A stretch of DNA of 64,000 nucleotides, from NCBI GenBank assembly GCA_001898235.1, contig MKTN01000029.1, forward strand, positions 1-64,000, read 5' to 3'. The notes under the pieces were generated by a model. That model did no database searches. It was not told where the DNA came from and saw only the letters and a list, made by a program, of their open reading frames with translations. Below are positions 28,458 through 37,838 of this stretch, one piece after another; the stretch's first letter is position 1; every line of letters begins with the position of its first letter. This DNA comes from Gammaproteobacteria bacterium 39-13. Its GTDB lineage: Bacteria; Pseudomonadota; Gammaproteobacteria; Berkiellales; Berkiellaceae. The position numbers were made by a program, and so were the translations under genes.

Positions 28458-29666
28458 TTAATATCCAAACTGTGTTGGTATCATTTGCTTTTTTTCTTCG
28501 TCTGGATGCTCTTGTTTTGCCGCAGTGCCAGTAGGCAAAGGTGGCGTTGTTATTGTCGTATTTAGCTGCGGAAGATAAGAGGGAGTAGGGGATAGAACTA
28601 CTACATTATTAGCACTAGAGCTTTCCTTTGCACTATCGATGTTAAGTGTTTGTGCTAATGCTGCTTCTAAATCATCCGTGCTTTTAGAAATATGCTCTGA
28701 ATCAGAGTTCCAGTCAGCTGAATTAAAAGAAGAGCCTTCGCTTAACTCGAGCGGGTTTTCATGTGAGCTAATTGTTCGGCTCTGTTTAACCAAGGCGAGT
28801 ATTCCTGGTTTAGATATTTCTCCTTCCAAATCTTTATCCCAATCTTCGGAAGATTTTTCTTTAATTTGGGGAGGAGGCATTATTTCCAAATAATGTGCTA
28901 GATTTTCTAGCTCACTCTTATATTTAATTAAGTTTGTGAAAGTATTTTCACAATCAAAGATCGTTTCAAAATACTCCATTATTAGCGCGGGCACTTTAAG
29001 AAGATTGAGACCAATAAGGTTTGATTCTTTTTGAAGCTTTTCTAATTGGGCTACATATTGCTCATCAACCATCTTGCAAAATTGAATTTTAGATGCATAT
29101 TGAAGATTGGTTTGACGTAACTCTTCTTCAGCTTGTGCTAAAAGAAGATTTTCTTCTTTTGGATGACTCTCTTCTACAGTTTTATTTGCTGTCTCTGTTT
29201 TACTATCCTTAGTGGGGCTTAATGCTTTAACTTTTTTCTCTGCTTTCGCTATGGCAATTTCATACTTATATTTTAATTGATTATTATCTTTTTGTTGTTT
29301 TGTTAAAACACAGATTTGACGAGCTAATACTTTTAACGGAAGGAAAATTTCAAGCTGGAATGCATTATCTAAGTGCTCTAAGTCTGGATTTTGTTTATCT
29401 TGAAAATGGCCTGAAAGAAGTTTTAATCCTCTTTTTATGGCAGGGATCCCTGCTTGAAGAATTTGATGATAAGCGTTTGCACTACCAGCCAGCCGCTCTA
29501 TGTCTGCATGTTCAGGATAAGCTTGTGCAATTTCGCTTGGGTTATGAAAATTATATTTCGTTAGGACTTTTTGAAGCTCTTTGACATGCTCACTGTGTAA
29601 AGAAGTGAACAGCTGATCCCATTCGCTGATTTCACTAAGGATTTTATCGCAGCTTATACCCAACAT
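28458..29666 (-). CDS. Coiled-coil protein resembling a eukaryotic BAR domain, with disordered tail
   Basis: 402 residues. The first ~260 are almost wholly helical and follow the pattern of ACAP/GRAF/APPL-type BAR domains: F-L-P-L-K-V-L before a long helix, YKYEIAIAKAEKKVKALS in place of the D-x-A-L-x-K helix, LLLAQAEEELRQTNLQYASK for the second long helix, and YVAQLEKLQ...LIMEYFETIFDCENTF for the third. Residues 263-402 are acidic, Ser-, Thr- and Pro-rich and probably disordered. BAR domains bend or sense membranes and are essentially eukaryotic, so this would be a candidate effector. The match was made by eye and could be general coiled-coil similarity. Confidence 0.5.
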   Translation of the reverse strand: MLGISCDKILSEISEWDQLFTSLHSEHVKELQKVLTKYNFHNPSEIAQAYPEHADIERLAGSANAYHQILQAGIPAIKRGLKLLSGHFQDKQNPDLEHLDNAFQLEIFLPLKVLARQICVLTKQQKDNNQLKYKYEIAIAKAEKKVKALSPTKDSKTETANKTVEESHPKEENLLLAQAEEELRQTNLQYASKIQFCKMVDEQYVAQLEKLQKESNLIGLNLLKVPALIMEYFETIFDCENTFTNLIKYKSELENLAHYLEIMPPPQIKEKSSEDWDKDLEGEISKPGILALVKQSRTISSHENPLELSEGSSFNSADWNSDSEHISKSTDDLEAALAQTLNIDSAKESSSANNVVVLSPTPSYLPQLNTTITTPPLPTGTAAKQEHPDEEKKQMIPTQFGY

Positions 29667-29695
29667 ATTTTGTCTCGCAACAAAAAATAAAATTT

Positions 29696-29724
29696 ATACT
29701 ACAGATAAAAATTATCAAATGCAA
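29696..29724 (-). promoter_or_regulatory. Probable promoter of the BAR-like gene
   Basis: Reading the minus strand: TTGCAT (29724-29719), 17 bp, TAGTAT (29701-29696). The start of transcription would fall near 29689, giving a leader of about 23 bases before the ATG at 29666. Confidence 0.45.
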
Positions 29725-29760
29725 TGTGACAAACTAAATGTGGTAGGCAAATATCAAATA

Positions 29761-29788
29761 TATTTAGGTTATTAAATTAACCTAAATA
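29761..29788. repeat. Perfect 11-bp inverted repeat (operator-like)
   Basis: tatttaggtta and taacctaaata are exact inverse arms around a six-base AT loop. It lies between rne and the BAR-like gene, roughly 70-100 bp upstream of that gene's proposed transcription start. It has no T-run, so an operator is as likely as a terminator. Confidence 0.45.
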
Positions 29789-29874
29789 TCCCTGCGCTCG
29801 TAAACTTTATTTGCTTTTCTTTTTTGAGCGAGGGGTTATATATTCTTAAGAACAGCGACAGCTGATGGAAGGAT

Positions 29875-29909
29875 CTTTGCACGGTGCCCCAGGGGGCACA
29901 CGCACAAAG
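29875..29909 (-). terminator. GC-rich hairpin downstream of rne
   Basis: Arms ctttg...gtgcccc and ggggcac...caaag, with a two-base loop and a small internal bulge. It lies 19 bases past the rne stop. In the direction of rne transcription the T-rich run precedes rather than follows the hairpin, so it may protect the 3' end more than terminate. Confidence 0.5.
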
Positions 29910-29927
29910 AAAAAATAAAACAAAGGA

Positions 29928-32753
29928 TTAATGAGAAGAATCAGGCGCTTCTTCTTCAATCATACCACTGATTTCCGTTTGTTTTTCCTTAGATTGAGTT
30001 GCTGTTTCTCGTTTTGTCACAACCTGGGTTAGCCGTTGCTCTCTCGTAGGAGTAGCTGTAAGCGGTGCACCCTCTTCCAACGTAACCATGGTTTCTTGCT
30101 GAGGCAATGCAGTGGTGATTTTAAGACCAGCAATGTTTTGCTGAGCAGGTGCGCTTTCAACGAGCTCTCGTTTAGTTGTCACTTGGGTATAGTGATGCGA
30201 TCCGTGCTCCACATCAGCAGTAGTTTCACTTAGTGTTACTAAGGTATTTTTGAGTTCCTCAGGTGTGAGTTTAGAGAAACTCATCGGGACGGGTGCTTTT
30301 GGCTTGGGTTGTACAGCTTGTGGTTCAGCAGAAAGTGCTTGTTTAAGCACATGATTTTCTGCGGTCTCAACAGGTAAAGGAGAAGAAGCTTTAAATTGCG
30401 TATCAACAAACGGTGAAACTTCTTTTTCTACAGCAGCCTCTGCTACAGAAGGTGCTATTGCTAAGGATTCAGGTTTTGCACTTGTTTCTTGAATTGGCAA
30501 TTCTGAGCTATTTTTAATTTCGAAAGTCGATTCTAGCGATTTTTCACTTTCCACTTCATAAGGGATTGAAGCTACTTTATCGTCTTGATCTCTAAACTCT
30601 CTATTTTCTCTGTAACGATCGTCTCGAGAACGATTGCCACCACGACGGTTTCGCTGTTGATGCCGACGCCCACCACGTTGCTCACGTTGTTGTTCACGCT
30701 GCTCGGGACGTTCATGTTGTTGTTCACGCTGTTCAGGACGTTCATGGTGTTGTTCACGATTTTGACGCTGTTCGCCTCTGTCATGATGGCGTTCGCCACG
30801 GTGATCACGATGATCGCGTTGCTCATGACGTTCATGACGATGTTCACGATCATGACGTTCTGTGCGATGTTCACCACGATCATGACGCTCTCCACGGTGT
30901 TCACGGTCTTGTCTCTCACCTCGGGGATCATTGCGATCTTGACGCTCCATGCGTTCGCCCCGATGATGGCCGCGACCTCTGCGGTGGTGTTGGTGTCCTT
31001 TGCCGGCATAAGATCTGTGCTCAGAAGTTCTAGTGGTGCTAACAGGCTGAGCCGCACGAGTGGTTGCTGTACCGGTAGCGCTTCCAAACATGGCCGCCCA
31101 GATACGGCGAATAAAACCTTTATCATGAGAAGCTACGGGTGCAGGTGCAACAGGCGTGAAATGCTTGATGGCAGGTTCATCTGCTTTGATTTCTTCAGCA
31201 TGTGCCATAAATTCTTCTGTTTTAGACTCTACAGCAGAGATGAATTTGTAGCTAGGGACCTCCCCTTGATCTGTCGCATCATCTTCACGGATCCGGATCA
31301 CTTCATATTGCGGGGTGACCATATGAGGATTAGGAAGTACAAGAATGCGGATATTGTGACGTTGTTCAAGACTCATGACTGCTTGACGTTTTTCATTAAC
31401 TAAATATGCTGCCAATTCCACAGGAACTTGAACATTAACTTGGCGCGTATTTTCCTTCATGGCTTCATCTTGAATAATTCGCATTAGTGCTAATGCAAGA
31501 GATTGCACGTTACGGATGGTTCCTTGGCCTTCACATCGTGGGCAAGATGAACCACTTGAATCGCCTAAGGAAGGTCGTAACCGTTGACGTGACATTTCCA
31601 ATAATCCAAAACGTGAAATACGTCCTAATTGGATACGTGCTTTATCAGCTTTGAGTTCTTCTCGTAGTTGATTCTCTACCATGCGTTGATGGCGTGAAGA
31701 ATTCATATCGATAAAATCAATGACAATGAGCCCGCCTATATCACGCAATCTGAGCTGTCTGGCAATTTCTTTAGCAGCAACAAGATTGGTTTGTAATGCG
31801 GTTTCTTCAATATCACTGCCCTCTGTTGCTCTTGCTGAGTTAATATCAATGGCAATGAGTGCTTCCGTCGGATCGATAACAATCGATGCTCCATTGTCTA
31901 AAGCAACCTCTCGTTTAAAGGCAGATTCAATTTGATTTTCAATTTGGAAACGATTAAACAACGGGATAGCATCATTGTAGCGCTTAACACGATCAGCAAA
32001 GTCAGGTCGGACAATCTGAATGTGCTTTTTCGCGTGTTGGAAAGCTTCTTCTGTATCCACCAATATTTCAGCAATATCCGGTCTTAAGTAGTCTCTTAAG
32101 GCACGAATAATCACATCACTTTCTCGATGAATCAAAAATGGAGCAGAGCGCTGAGAAGCTTGCATAATAGCTTGCCATTGACTTAAGAGGACATCGAGAT
32201 CCCAACGAAGTTCTTCAAGGCTGCGCCCAACACCAGCTGTGCGCACAATGAGGCCCATGCCATCAGGGAGAGGCAATTGATTCAATGCATCTTTCAGATC
32301 ATTTCGCTCATCTCCTTCAATGCGTCGAGAGATACCACCTGCTCTAGGATTGTTTGGCATAAGAACGAGATAGCTACCAGCAAGCCCAACAAAAGTTGTT
32401 AGGGCAGCTCCTTTATTTCCACGTTCTTCCTTGTCCACTTGAACAATCAGTTCTTGTCCTGGTTTTAGAGCATCTCTAATGTGTGGTTTACCGCTTTCAA
32501 GTAGATGAGGATTGCTAAAGTACTCTCTCGCCACTTCCTTCAGAGGAAGGAAACCATGCCTTTCTGCACCATAGTCAATAAAGGCAGCTTCCAAACTTGG
32601 CTCAACTCGCGTTACTCGACCTTTGTAGATGCTCGCTTTTTTCTGGATACGACCGGTACGTTCAATATCGAGATCATAAAGGGTTTGTCCATCAACCAAA
32701 GCAACACGCAATTCTTCTTTTTGCGTGGCGTTTATTAACATTCTTTTAGTCAT
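29928..32753 (-). CDS. rne: Ribonuclease E
   Basis: 941 residues. Endonuclease of the RNA degradosome. Starts [20 protein letters not shown], as in other RNase E proteins. S1 domain near 35-120; catalytic Asp ~303 in [10 protein letters not shown] and Asp ~346 in [11 protein letters not shown]; zinc-link CPRCEGQG near 407. The C-terminal half is low complexity: residues ~590-700 are a run of R-G-E-R, D-R-E-H and H-E-R-P-E-Q-R-E-Q units, followed by acidic Ala/Pro-rich sequence. In relatives this half binds RNA and degradosome partners. GGA lies five bases before the ATG. Confidence 0.96.
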   Translation of the reverse strand: MTKRMLINATQKEELRVALVDGQTLYDLDIERTGRIQKKASIYKGRVTRVEPSLEAAFIDYGAERHGFLPLKEVAREYFSNPHLLESGKPHIRDALKPGQELIVQVDKEERGNKGAALTTFVGLAGSYLVLMPNNPRAGGISRRIEGDERNDLKDALNQLPLPDGMGLIVRTAGVGRSLEELRWDLDVLLSQWQAIMQASQRSAPFLIHRESDVIIRALRDYLRPDIAEILVDTEEAFQHAKKHIQIVRPDFADRVKRYNDAIPLFNRFQIENQIESAFKREVALDNGASIVIDPTEALIAIDINSARATEGSDIEETALQTNLVAAKEIARQLRLRDIGGLIVIDFIDMNSSRHQRMVENQLREELKADKARIQLGRISRFGLLEMSRQRLRPSLGDSSGSSCPRCEGQGTIRNVQSLALALMRIIQDEAMKENTRQVNVQVPVELAAYLVNEKRQAVMSLEQRHNIRILVLPNPHMVTPQYEVIRIREDDATDQGEVPSYKFISAVESKTEEFMAHAEEIKADEPAIKHFTPVAPAPVASHDKGFIRRIWAAMFGSATGTATTRAAQPVSTTRTSEHRSYAGKGHQHHRRGRGHHRGERMERQDRNDPRGERQDREHRGERHDRGEHRTERHDREHRHERHEQRDHRDHRGERHHDRGEQRQNREQHHERPEQREQQHERPEQREQQREQRGGRRHQQRNRRGGNRSRDDRYRENREFRDQDDKVASIPYEVESEKSLESTFEIKNSSELPIQETSAKPESLAIAPSVAEAAVEKEVSPFVDTQFKASSPLPVETAENHVLKQALSAEPQAVQPKPKAPVPMSFSKLTPEELKNTLVTLSETTADVEHGSHHYTQVTTKRELVESAPAQQNIAGLKITTALPQQETMVTLEEGAPLTATPTREQRLTQVVTKRETATQSKEKQTEISGMIEEEAPDSSH
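30640..30985 (-). repeat. Coding low-complexity repeats in the RNase E tail
   Basis: Short degenerate repeats such as gttgttcacgctg, ggacgttcatg and gatcacgatga recur many times. On the coding strand they give Arg/His/Glu/Gln-rich peptide repeats. Such tracts expand and contract readily, so length may vary between strains. Confidence 0.7.
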
Positions 32754-33132
32754 AGTATTCCGTGTATGTATTTTCTGATTTAGTTATCATTGTTAATCTT
32801 TGCCCCAGTATACTAATGTAGTAGGGGTCTTAACCAATTAGGAGGGCTTTCTTAAACAAAGGCCCGCAAAGGGGGGCAACTTTCGCCTTGTTTCTCGCCA
32901 AACGTATCAGTGCATGTGAAGGGGCGAGAAAATGCAAGTATTAACAAGGAGATAAAAAGTATACTAGCCTCGCGACGCTTCGCTCCTATTGGCACACTAC
33001 TTCTTAAGTAAGCCCTATAAATTTAAGAGCTTGCACTCTTATTAATTTTATCAGTTTTTCACCAACCGAACTAGTTGAAAAGTAAGGGGAAAAAAAGCGG
33101 ACAAAAGGTAATAGTCAGTATATAATCGCTAA
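32754..33132. promoter_or_regulatory. Divergent rne/rluC intergenic region with structured rne leader
   Basis: 379 bp. On the rne side it contains a perfect 9-bp inverted repeat tttctcgcc/ggcgagaaa (32891-32899 and 32923-32931), followed toward rne by a second GC-rich hairpin near 32862-32880 (gcccgc-aaag-ggggggc). Long structured 5' leaders that mediate RNase E autoregulation are known in other gammaproteobacteria; that these hairpins do the same is inference. Confidence 0.4.
33098..33126 (+). promoter_or_regulatory. rluC promoter placing the transcription start at the ATG
   Basis: CGGACA (33098-33103, matching the GACA end of TTGACA), exactly 17 bp, then a perfect TATAAT (33121-33126). The ATG is at 33133, seven bases past the -10 box, which is where transcription would begin. 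No ribosome site precedes the ATG. Confidence 0.55.
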
Positions 33133-34086
33133 ATGTTAGCCAGTCATCAGCCACTAAACAAAGTCCAACAAATTGTTGTGACAGATGCCCATGCAGGGCA
33201 ACGGATCGATAATTTTTTAACGACCTTTCTTCGTGGGGTTCCAAAAAGTCGAATTTATAGAATCATCCGTAAGGGAGAAGTACGGGTTAACAAAGGACGT
33301 ATTTCAGTAAGCTATCGACTCAATTGTGGCGATACCGTTAGGATCCCCCCCATCAGGATAGCTTTAGATCAAAGCCCAAGTGCTCACCCCAGTCAACAAC
33401 TCACTAAAACACTTGAGTTGGCTATTTGTTATGAAGATGATGAACTTTTAATTATTAACAAACCAGCGGGATTGGCGGTACATGGAGGAAGTGGCATTTC
33501 TCTAGGGTTGATAGAGGCATTGCGGGCAATGCGTCCTGAAGCATCATTTTTAGAATTAGTGCATCGATTAGATCGTGATACGTCAGGCTGCATCATGATA
33601 GCCAAGAGGCGCTCTATGTTGCTCCATTTACATGACTGTCTGAAATCCGGAAGAGTTGAGAAACGCTACTTTGCTTTGGTTCAAGGTAAATGGCGCGGTG
33701 GTAAAAAGGTTGAAGCACCTTTGCTGAAATATGTACTACAATCCGGAGAGCGACTAGTCAAAGTAGATGTTGAAGGAAAGCCTTCTAAAACAACTTTTGA
33801 AATTGTAGAGTCTTTCTCCGAAGCAACGCTTTTAGAGGCAACTCCCGTGACTGGTCGGACTCACCAAATTCGAGTACATTGCGCTTTTATGGGCAATCCA
33901 ATTTTGGGGGATCAAAAATACGGCGATCAAGATGCCAAAACACAGGCAAAAGCGTTAGGATTTGATCGATTATTTTTACATGCGCATAAATTAGTTATTC
34001 AGTTGCCAAATAAAAAGGATAACTTGACGATAACCTGTCCGTTACCTAAAGCATTTGTAGAGTATTGTCAGGAATTAAGAACTTAA
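33133..34086 (+). CDS. rluC: 23S rRNA pseudouridine synthase RluC
   Basis: 317 residues. Modifies uridines in 23S rRNA. N-terminal S4 domain (GQRIDNFLTTFLRGVPKSRI, KGEVRVNKGR) then the RluA-type catalytic domain with Asp147 in HRLDRDTSG and later TGRTHQIRVH. The start is right by comparison with family N-termini, yet it has no ribosome site and lies at the expected transcription start, so the mRNA may be leaderless. Divergent from rne, as in many relatives. Confidence 0.95.
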   Translation: MLASHQPLNKVQQIVVTDAHAGQRIDNFLTTFLRGVPKSRIYRIIRKGEVRVNKGRISVSYRLNCGDTVRIPPIRIALDQSPSAHPSQQLTKTLELAICYEDDELLIINKPAGLAVHGGSGISLGLIEALRAMRPEASFLELVHRLDRDTSGCIMIAKRRSMLLHLHDCLKSGRVEKRYFALVQGKWRGGKKVEAPLLKYVLQSGERLVKVDVEGKPSKTTFEIVESFSEATLLEATPVTGRTHQIRVHCAFMGNPILGDQKYGDQDAKTQAKALGFDRLFLHAHKLVIQLPNKKDNLTITCPLPKAFVEYCQELRT

Positions 34087-34102
34087 AATACGAGGAACTG
34101 CC

Positions 34103-35050
34103 ATGCAGGATCAGGTTGATACTTCTCCCCGCTGGGAACGCGAAGTAGTAGAAAAAGCGCTTTTATCCAATGTAGAGGAACACCGTCGTACAAGACGATG
34201 GGGAATTTTTTTCAAACTCATCATCTTGGGTTACATTTTGTTTATGACGGTATATTGGTTTCAAGGCAAACCAAAGCAAGTCCTCAAAGAGCACGTAGCG
34301 CTTATTGATTTAATGGGTACCATTGGTCAAGGACAAGAAGTTGATGCTGATCAAGTCGCAACAAGTTTGCGTAATGCCTTTAAAGAAGAAAAAGTAAAAG
34401 CCCTCATATTGCGTATCAATTCTCCAGGTGGTACGCCCGTACAAAGTGCTTATATCTACGATGAAATTAAGAGATTGCGTACCAAATATCCTGAAAAGAA
34501 AGTGTATGCAGTCGTTGTCGATATTTGCGCCTCTGGGGCATATTATGTTGCTGCAGCATCAGATGAAATTTATGCTAATGCTTCAAGTATTGTCGGTTCT
34601 ATTGGCGTATTATTACCTGGATTTGGTTTTGTTGATGCCATGCAGAAAGTGGGCGTAGAACAACGTTCATTATCAGCTGGAAAGAATAAAATGTTCTTAG
34701 ATCCCTTTTCACCTAGAAATCCTGAACAAGTTCAGTTTGCGCAAACTTTATTGAATAATGTGCACCAGCATTTTATTCAAGCGGTGAAAGAGGGACGTGG
34801 TGACAGGCTTAAAGCCACTGATGAAACCTTCACCGGTCTATTTTGGTCTGGCGATCAGGCTTTGAAAATGGGTCTAATTGATGGTCTAGGTAGTGCAGGT
34901 TTTGTTGCACGAGAAGTGATTGGTATTGAAGATATTATCGATTATACCGCAACGCATAGTCTACTTGATCGCTTAGCCTCCAGAATGGGCTCCAGTATGA
35001 CGAAGCAACTTTCTTCAGAGCTAGGTTTAAATACTCAAACCTTACGTTAA
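34103..35050 (+). CDS. sppA: Signal peptide peptidase SppA (short form)
   Basis: 315 residues. Inner-membrane serine protease that degrades cleaved signal peptides. One membrane helix near residues 35-53 (FKLIILGYILFMTVYWF), then the catalytic domain: Ser144 in CASGAYYVAA and Lys194 in SAGKNKMF form the Ser/Lys dyad. GAGGA precedes the ATG by seven bases. It lies 16 bases after rluC, so the two form an operon ended by the hairpin that follows. Confidence 0.93.
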   Translation: MQDQVDTSPRWEREVVEKALLSNVEEHRRTRRWGIFFKLIILGYILFMTVYWFQGKPKQVLKEHVALIDLMGTIGQGQEVDADQVATSLRNAFKEEKVKALILRINSPGGTPVQSAYIYDEIKRLRTKYPEKKVYAVVVDICASGAYYVAAASDEIYANASSIVGSIGVLLPGFGFVDAMQKVGVEQRSLSAGKNKMFLDPFSPRNPEQVQFAQTLLNNVHQHFIQAVKEGRGDRLKATDETFTGLFWSGDQALKMGLIDGLGSAGFVAREVIGIEDIIDYTATHSLLDRLASRMGSSMTKQLSSELGLNTQTLR

Positions 35051-35057
35051 TCTACTT

Positions 35058-35086
35058 ATCCCTCTTCTTATGAGAAGAAGAGGGAT
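35058..35086 (+). terminator. Terminator after sppA
   Basis: Perfect 11-bp stem atccctcttct/agaagagggat with a seven-base loop, eight bases after the sppA stop, followed by T-rich atctttccttccttgtt. Good rho-independent candidate. Confidence 0.75.
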
Positions 35087-35123
35087 ATCTTTCCTTCCTT
35101 GTTAATCCATTCGACGTACCGCT

Positions 35124-35291
35124 TTAGCTGATGGCTATTTTTAAATGCATTGCCAATTCAGTTAAAGACATAATTCCTTTTGGGGCTATCCCAGTTTTTT
35201 CATCACGTTTTTTTTCTGCTTCATCAACAACATAGTCATCAACGAGTTTTTCTATGTCAGTCTTTGGAGAATGGTGGTCCTCATAGGTCAT
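35124..35291 (-). CDS. Possible small protein (55 aa)
   Basis: Translates as MTYEDHHSPKTDIEKL..., with an acidic/basic helix and a C-terminal hydrophobic helix (SLTELAMHLKIAIS). The composition looks protein-like and the frame is clean, but the ribosome site is poor and I recognise no family. It is the only coding candidate in the 435-bp gap between sppA and the ankyrin gene. Confidence 0.35.
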   Translation of the reverse strand: MTYEDHHSPKTDIEKLVDDYVVDEAEKKRDEKTGIAPKGIMSLTELAMHLKIAIS

Positions 35292-35404
35292 TTAATTATT
35301 TTTTTCAATTTGTTTATACACGCTATTTACGAGAGGGAGAGTTTAGTGATGGGGATATTTAACATGCTAATTTCACTCAAACCTTTGTAGAAAACATTAT
35401 TCTT

Positions 35405-35455
35405 GTCATCGCGAGCGTTAATAAAGCAGTCCAGAGACATGTGCCTCCCAATGAC
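35405..35455. repeat. Dispersed palindromic repeat, family A, shortened copy 3
   Basis: Arms gtcatcgcgag and ctcccaatgac match the outer arms of the copies at 3201 and 49723, with a reduced middle (aaagcagtcca). It sits just past the 3' end of the minus-strand ankyrin gene. Confidence 0.6.
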
Positions 35456-35485
35456 GAGGTGCAATTGCCATAGGATATTTGTGCG

Positions 35486-37720
35486 TCACTTAGAACTTCT
35501 TTTTACTCTAACAATTTTTCTATTTGTTGAAGTTGTTTTAGGCGTTTCTTCAGCCGGGTTAAAAATCACATTACTTTTACCAATTCCTTTTTGAATAAGC
35601 TGCTCTCTTATTGATCTACCTAATTCATTCTTATTAGCTTCAATTATCAAAATAGCGTCAAATGATGGTAAGCTTTTCCCCCATGCAATTAAAACGTCAG
35701 AGATAGTTTCTAGCGGCATATTTTCTGTAATAAAGCCTACTTCATTATTTTCTGATTCAATGCCGAAATATTGATTTGCGTTTTTTGATGTGAAAGTTAT
35801 TTTGCCTATCCTATTAAGTGTGTACCACTCTGTGTCAGGAAATAATGATTGTAGGACAGCTAAAAATTTGCAGGGAAATAGTCTCTGAAAAGTTTTTTGT
35901 TGGCAAAAACTAGGTGTGCTTTGAAGCTGAAGACTGTTTAGCTGAGAAGTGAATCCAAGGTTAGCATAAATACGAATAGCATTTTTCGCTTTTTCATTAT
36001 TGCCTTCGTTTATTTTAGGATTGGATGTATCTTTTTCATCTTTGCCATAAGAGTCGACGATATCATCTACATTACTATAATAGCAGCAGAAGGTAGGATC
36101 AAAATACATTCCTTGGCATGTTGTAACACAATGATTATCATAGCTAAAATATCCTTCTGGAAAGGATTTTTCTTGAACTTCTTTGTCAAAACAACAAAAT
36201 TCTCCTTTTATCTTTTGGTCTTTTGATAAAAAAGATTTACTTTTCATGTCTTTATATACAAAAGTACTGACGTCACTAATCTTTAATGCTTGTAGTAAAG
36301 TAGCGAAGGTTTGTGCAAGATCAAAGCAATTTACAACATACTGTCTATGTGCATCGCAATCTAATAAAAAAGGTTGGCTATAATTTCGCTGTGTACCATC
36401 ATATAACCAGTGATTTGAGCGAATAAATGTGATGAATTTTTGAAATAGATATTCTACTTTTTCTATTTCACTCATTGCGCCTAATACAGCAACGTCTTCT
36501 TCAAACATTGATACAAGACGTTCATAAAGTGTTTGTTCAGTCGTTAATGCTTTAGTAGTCAATTCGATAGGTTCGTTGGCTCGTTGAGCCCATTCAACTG
36601 CACTACGTTTTGAGATGTCTTGTATCGTTGGGTTTGCACCTTTTGCCAGTAAGAAACTAACTGCTTTTTGCCTGCCTAAACGTGTTGCTATCAATAAGGG
36701 GGTTTCACCCAAGCTATTTTGCGTATCTATATTTGTGATCTTACCTTTTTCTAGCACCTCTTCAATGATATGGAAGGGAGCAGACATTGCTAACCAATGC
36801 AAAAGGGTATTGTCTAAATGATCAATTGGTTCTTCAAGGGTATGATCTTGTTTCAATAAAGAGATAATTATTCTTGTTGTAGAATTATCAGCAATGGATT
36901 TTTTCAATGTTTCAATTATTGTAATATAATCTTGAGTTTTTCTTTTCTGAGTTTTCAGAAATGCTAAAAATTTTTCATTGTCTCTCATCAATGAATCAGG
37001 CGTAATTCCTTTGTTATTTGCAATTGTAGAACTTGCTCCTTTTTCAAGAAGTAATTGTGTTTTCACCAAAAAAGAACCACCACATGTTTGATGCAATGGT
37101 GTGTCACCTTGTGAATTTTTAATATTTAGCACCTGAGTGTCAACATAGTTTAAGATTAAATTAATTACCCTAAGCGAGCCATGTTGTACAACCAAGTGAA
37201 ATAGAGAGTTGTCTGCTGCATCGACAGGATCGGCAAGGTTAATCCTTTTGCTTTGCATCGTATTAAGTGCTTTTAGAAATAAATCATCATCTGAAACAGA
37301 AGCTAACTCATCAGCGCATTCAATGAGATGCCACATGATTTTTGTCGTACATTTAATTTGAGAATCACAATAATCAAGAGCGCATTTCCCTTCTTTATCT
37401 TGTTTTTTAGGATCTGCTTGATAATTTATTAAAAGATGTGTTACCAATTGGTGCTGGCATTTAACTGCTTGAATAAGAGGGGTTTCTCCTGAAGCATTCA
37501 CACCATTAATTTCATCATATGATGCATCCTCTAACACAGTATTAATCAATTTCAAACTACCATGTGCCACTATAAAATGTAACAGAGTATCACCAGAATC
37601 ATTATTTAGGACATGAGATAGACTAAGCCCTTTTTCTAAAAGATCATGAATTGTACTGGCAAAAGTTCCTTCGAGAAGGCTTTTTTCAAGATGAGCAGTT
37701 AAATGAGTGAACGATAACAT
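35486..37720 (-). CDS. Ankyrin-repeat protein with candidate transglutaminase/papain-like domain
   Basis: 744 residues. Ankyrin units cover ~40-380, several with the canonical D-G-x-T-x-L-H or G-E-T-P-L pattern (GDTLLHFIVAHGS, GETPLIQAV, GDTPLHQTC, GETPLLIATRLGR). After a helical linker comes a globular region (~430-600) with Cys465 in VVNCFDLAQTFATLLQAL, His530 in YDNHCVTTCQG and Asp541 in MYFDPTFCC. That order and spacing fit the Cys-His-Asp triad of transglutaminase-like folds. A last domain (~600-700) and a basic tail follow. GGTGA precedes the ATG. Candidate host-directed protease; the enzymatic call is inference from motif spacing. Confidence 0.65.
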   Translation of the reverse strand: MLSFTHLTAHLEKSLLEGTFASTIHDLLEKGLSLSHVLNNDSGDTLLHFIVAHGSLKLINTVLEDASYDEINGVNASGETPLIQAVKCQHQLVTHLLINYQADPKKQDKEGKCALDYCDSQIKCTTKIMWHLIECADELASVSDDDLFLKALNTMQSKRINLADPVDAADNSLFHLVVQHGSLRVINLILNYVDTQVLNIKNSQGDTPLHQTCGGSFLVKTQLLLEKGASSTIANNKGITPDSLMRDNEKFLAFLKTQKRKTQDYITIIETLKKSIADNSTTRIIISLLKQDHTLEEPIDHLDNTLLHWLAMSAPFHIIEEVLEKGKITNIDTQNSLGETPLLIATRLGRQKAVSFLLAKGANPTIQDISKRSAVEWAQRANEPIELTTKALTTEQTLYERLVSMFEEDVAVLGAMSEIEKVEYLFQKFITFIRSNHWLYDGTQRNYSQPFLLDCDAHRQYVVNCFDLAQTFATLLQALKISDVSTFVYKDMKSKSFLSKDQKIKGEFCCFDKEVQEKSFPEGYFSYDNHCVTTCQGMYFDPTFCCYYSNVDDIVDSYGKDEKDTSNPKINEGNNEKAKNAIRIYANLGFTSQLNSLQLQSTPSFCQQKTFQRLFPCKFLAVLQSLFPDTEWYTLNRIGKITFTSKNANQYFGIESENNEVGFITENMPLETISDVLIAWGKSLPSFDAILIIEANKNELGRSIREQLIQKGIGKSNVIFNPAEETPKTTSTNRKIVRVKRSSK

Positions 37721-37838
37721 TTTTCACCGCTATAAAAGGAAGAATTAACCATTTTATATTGAAAAAAGCAGAACTCTAGATAGAACGGATAGAAGGAAAA
37801 TATAAGCGGATAAAAGGTTGAGTAAAAATATTAAAAAT

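Noticed and set aside
30572-31403. Long frames on both strands (184 and 272 residues) within rne
   Set aside because: Shadows of the low-complexity Arg/Glu/His codons of RNase E; composition is dominated by the repeat.
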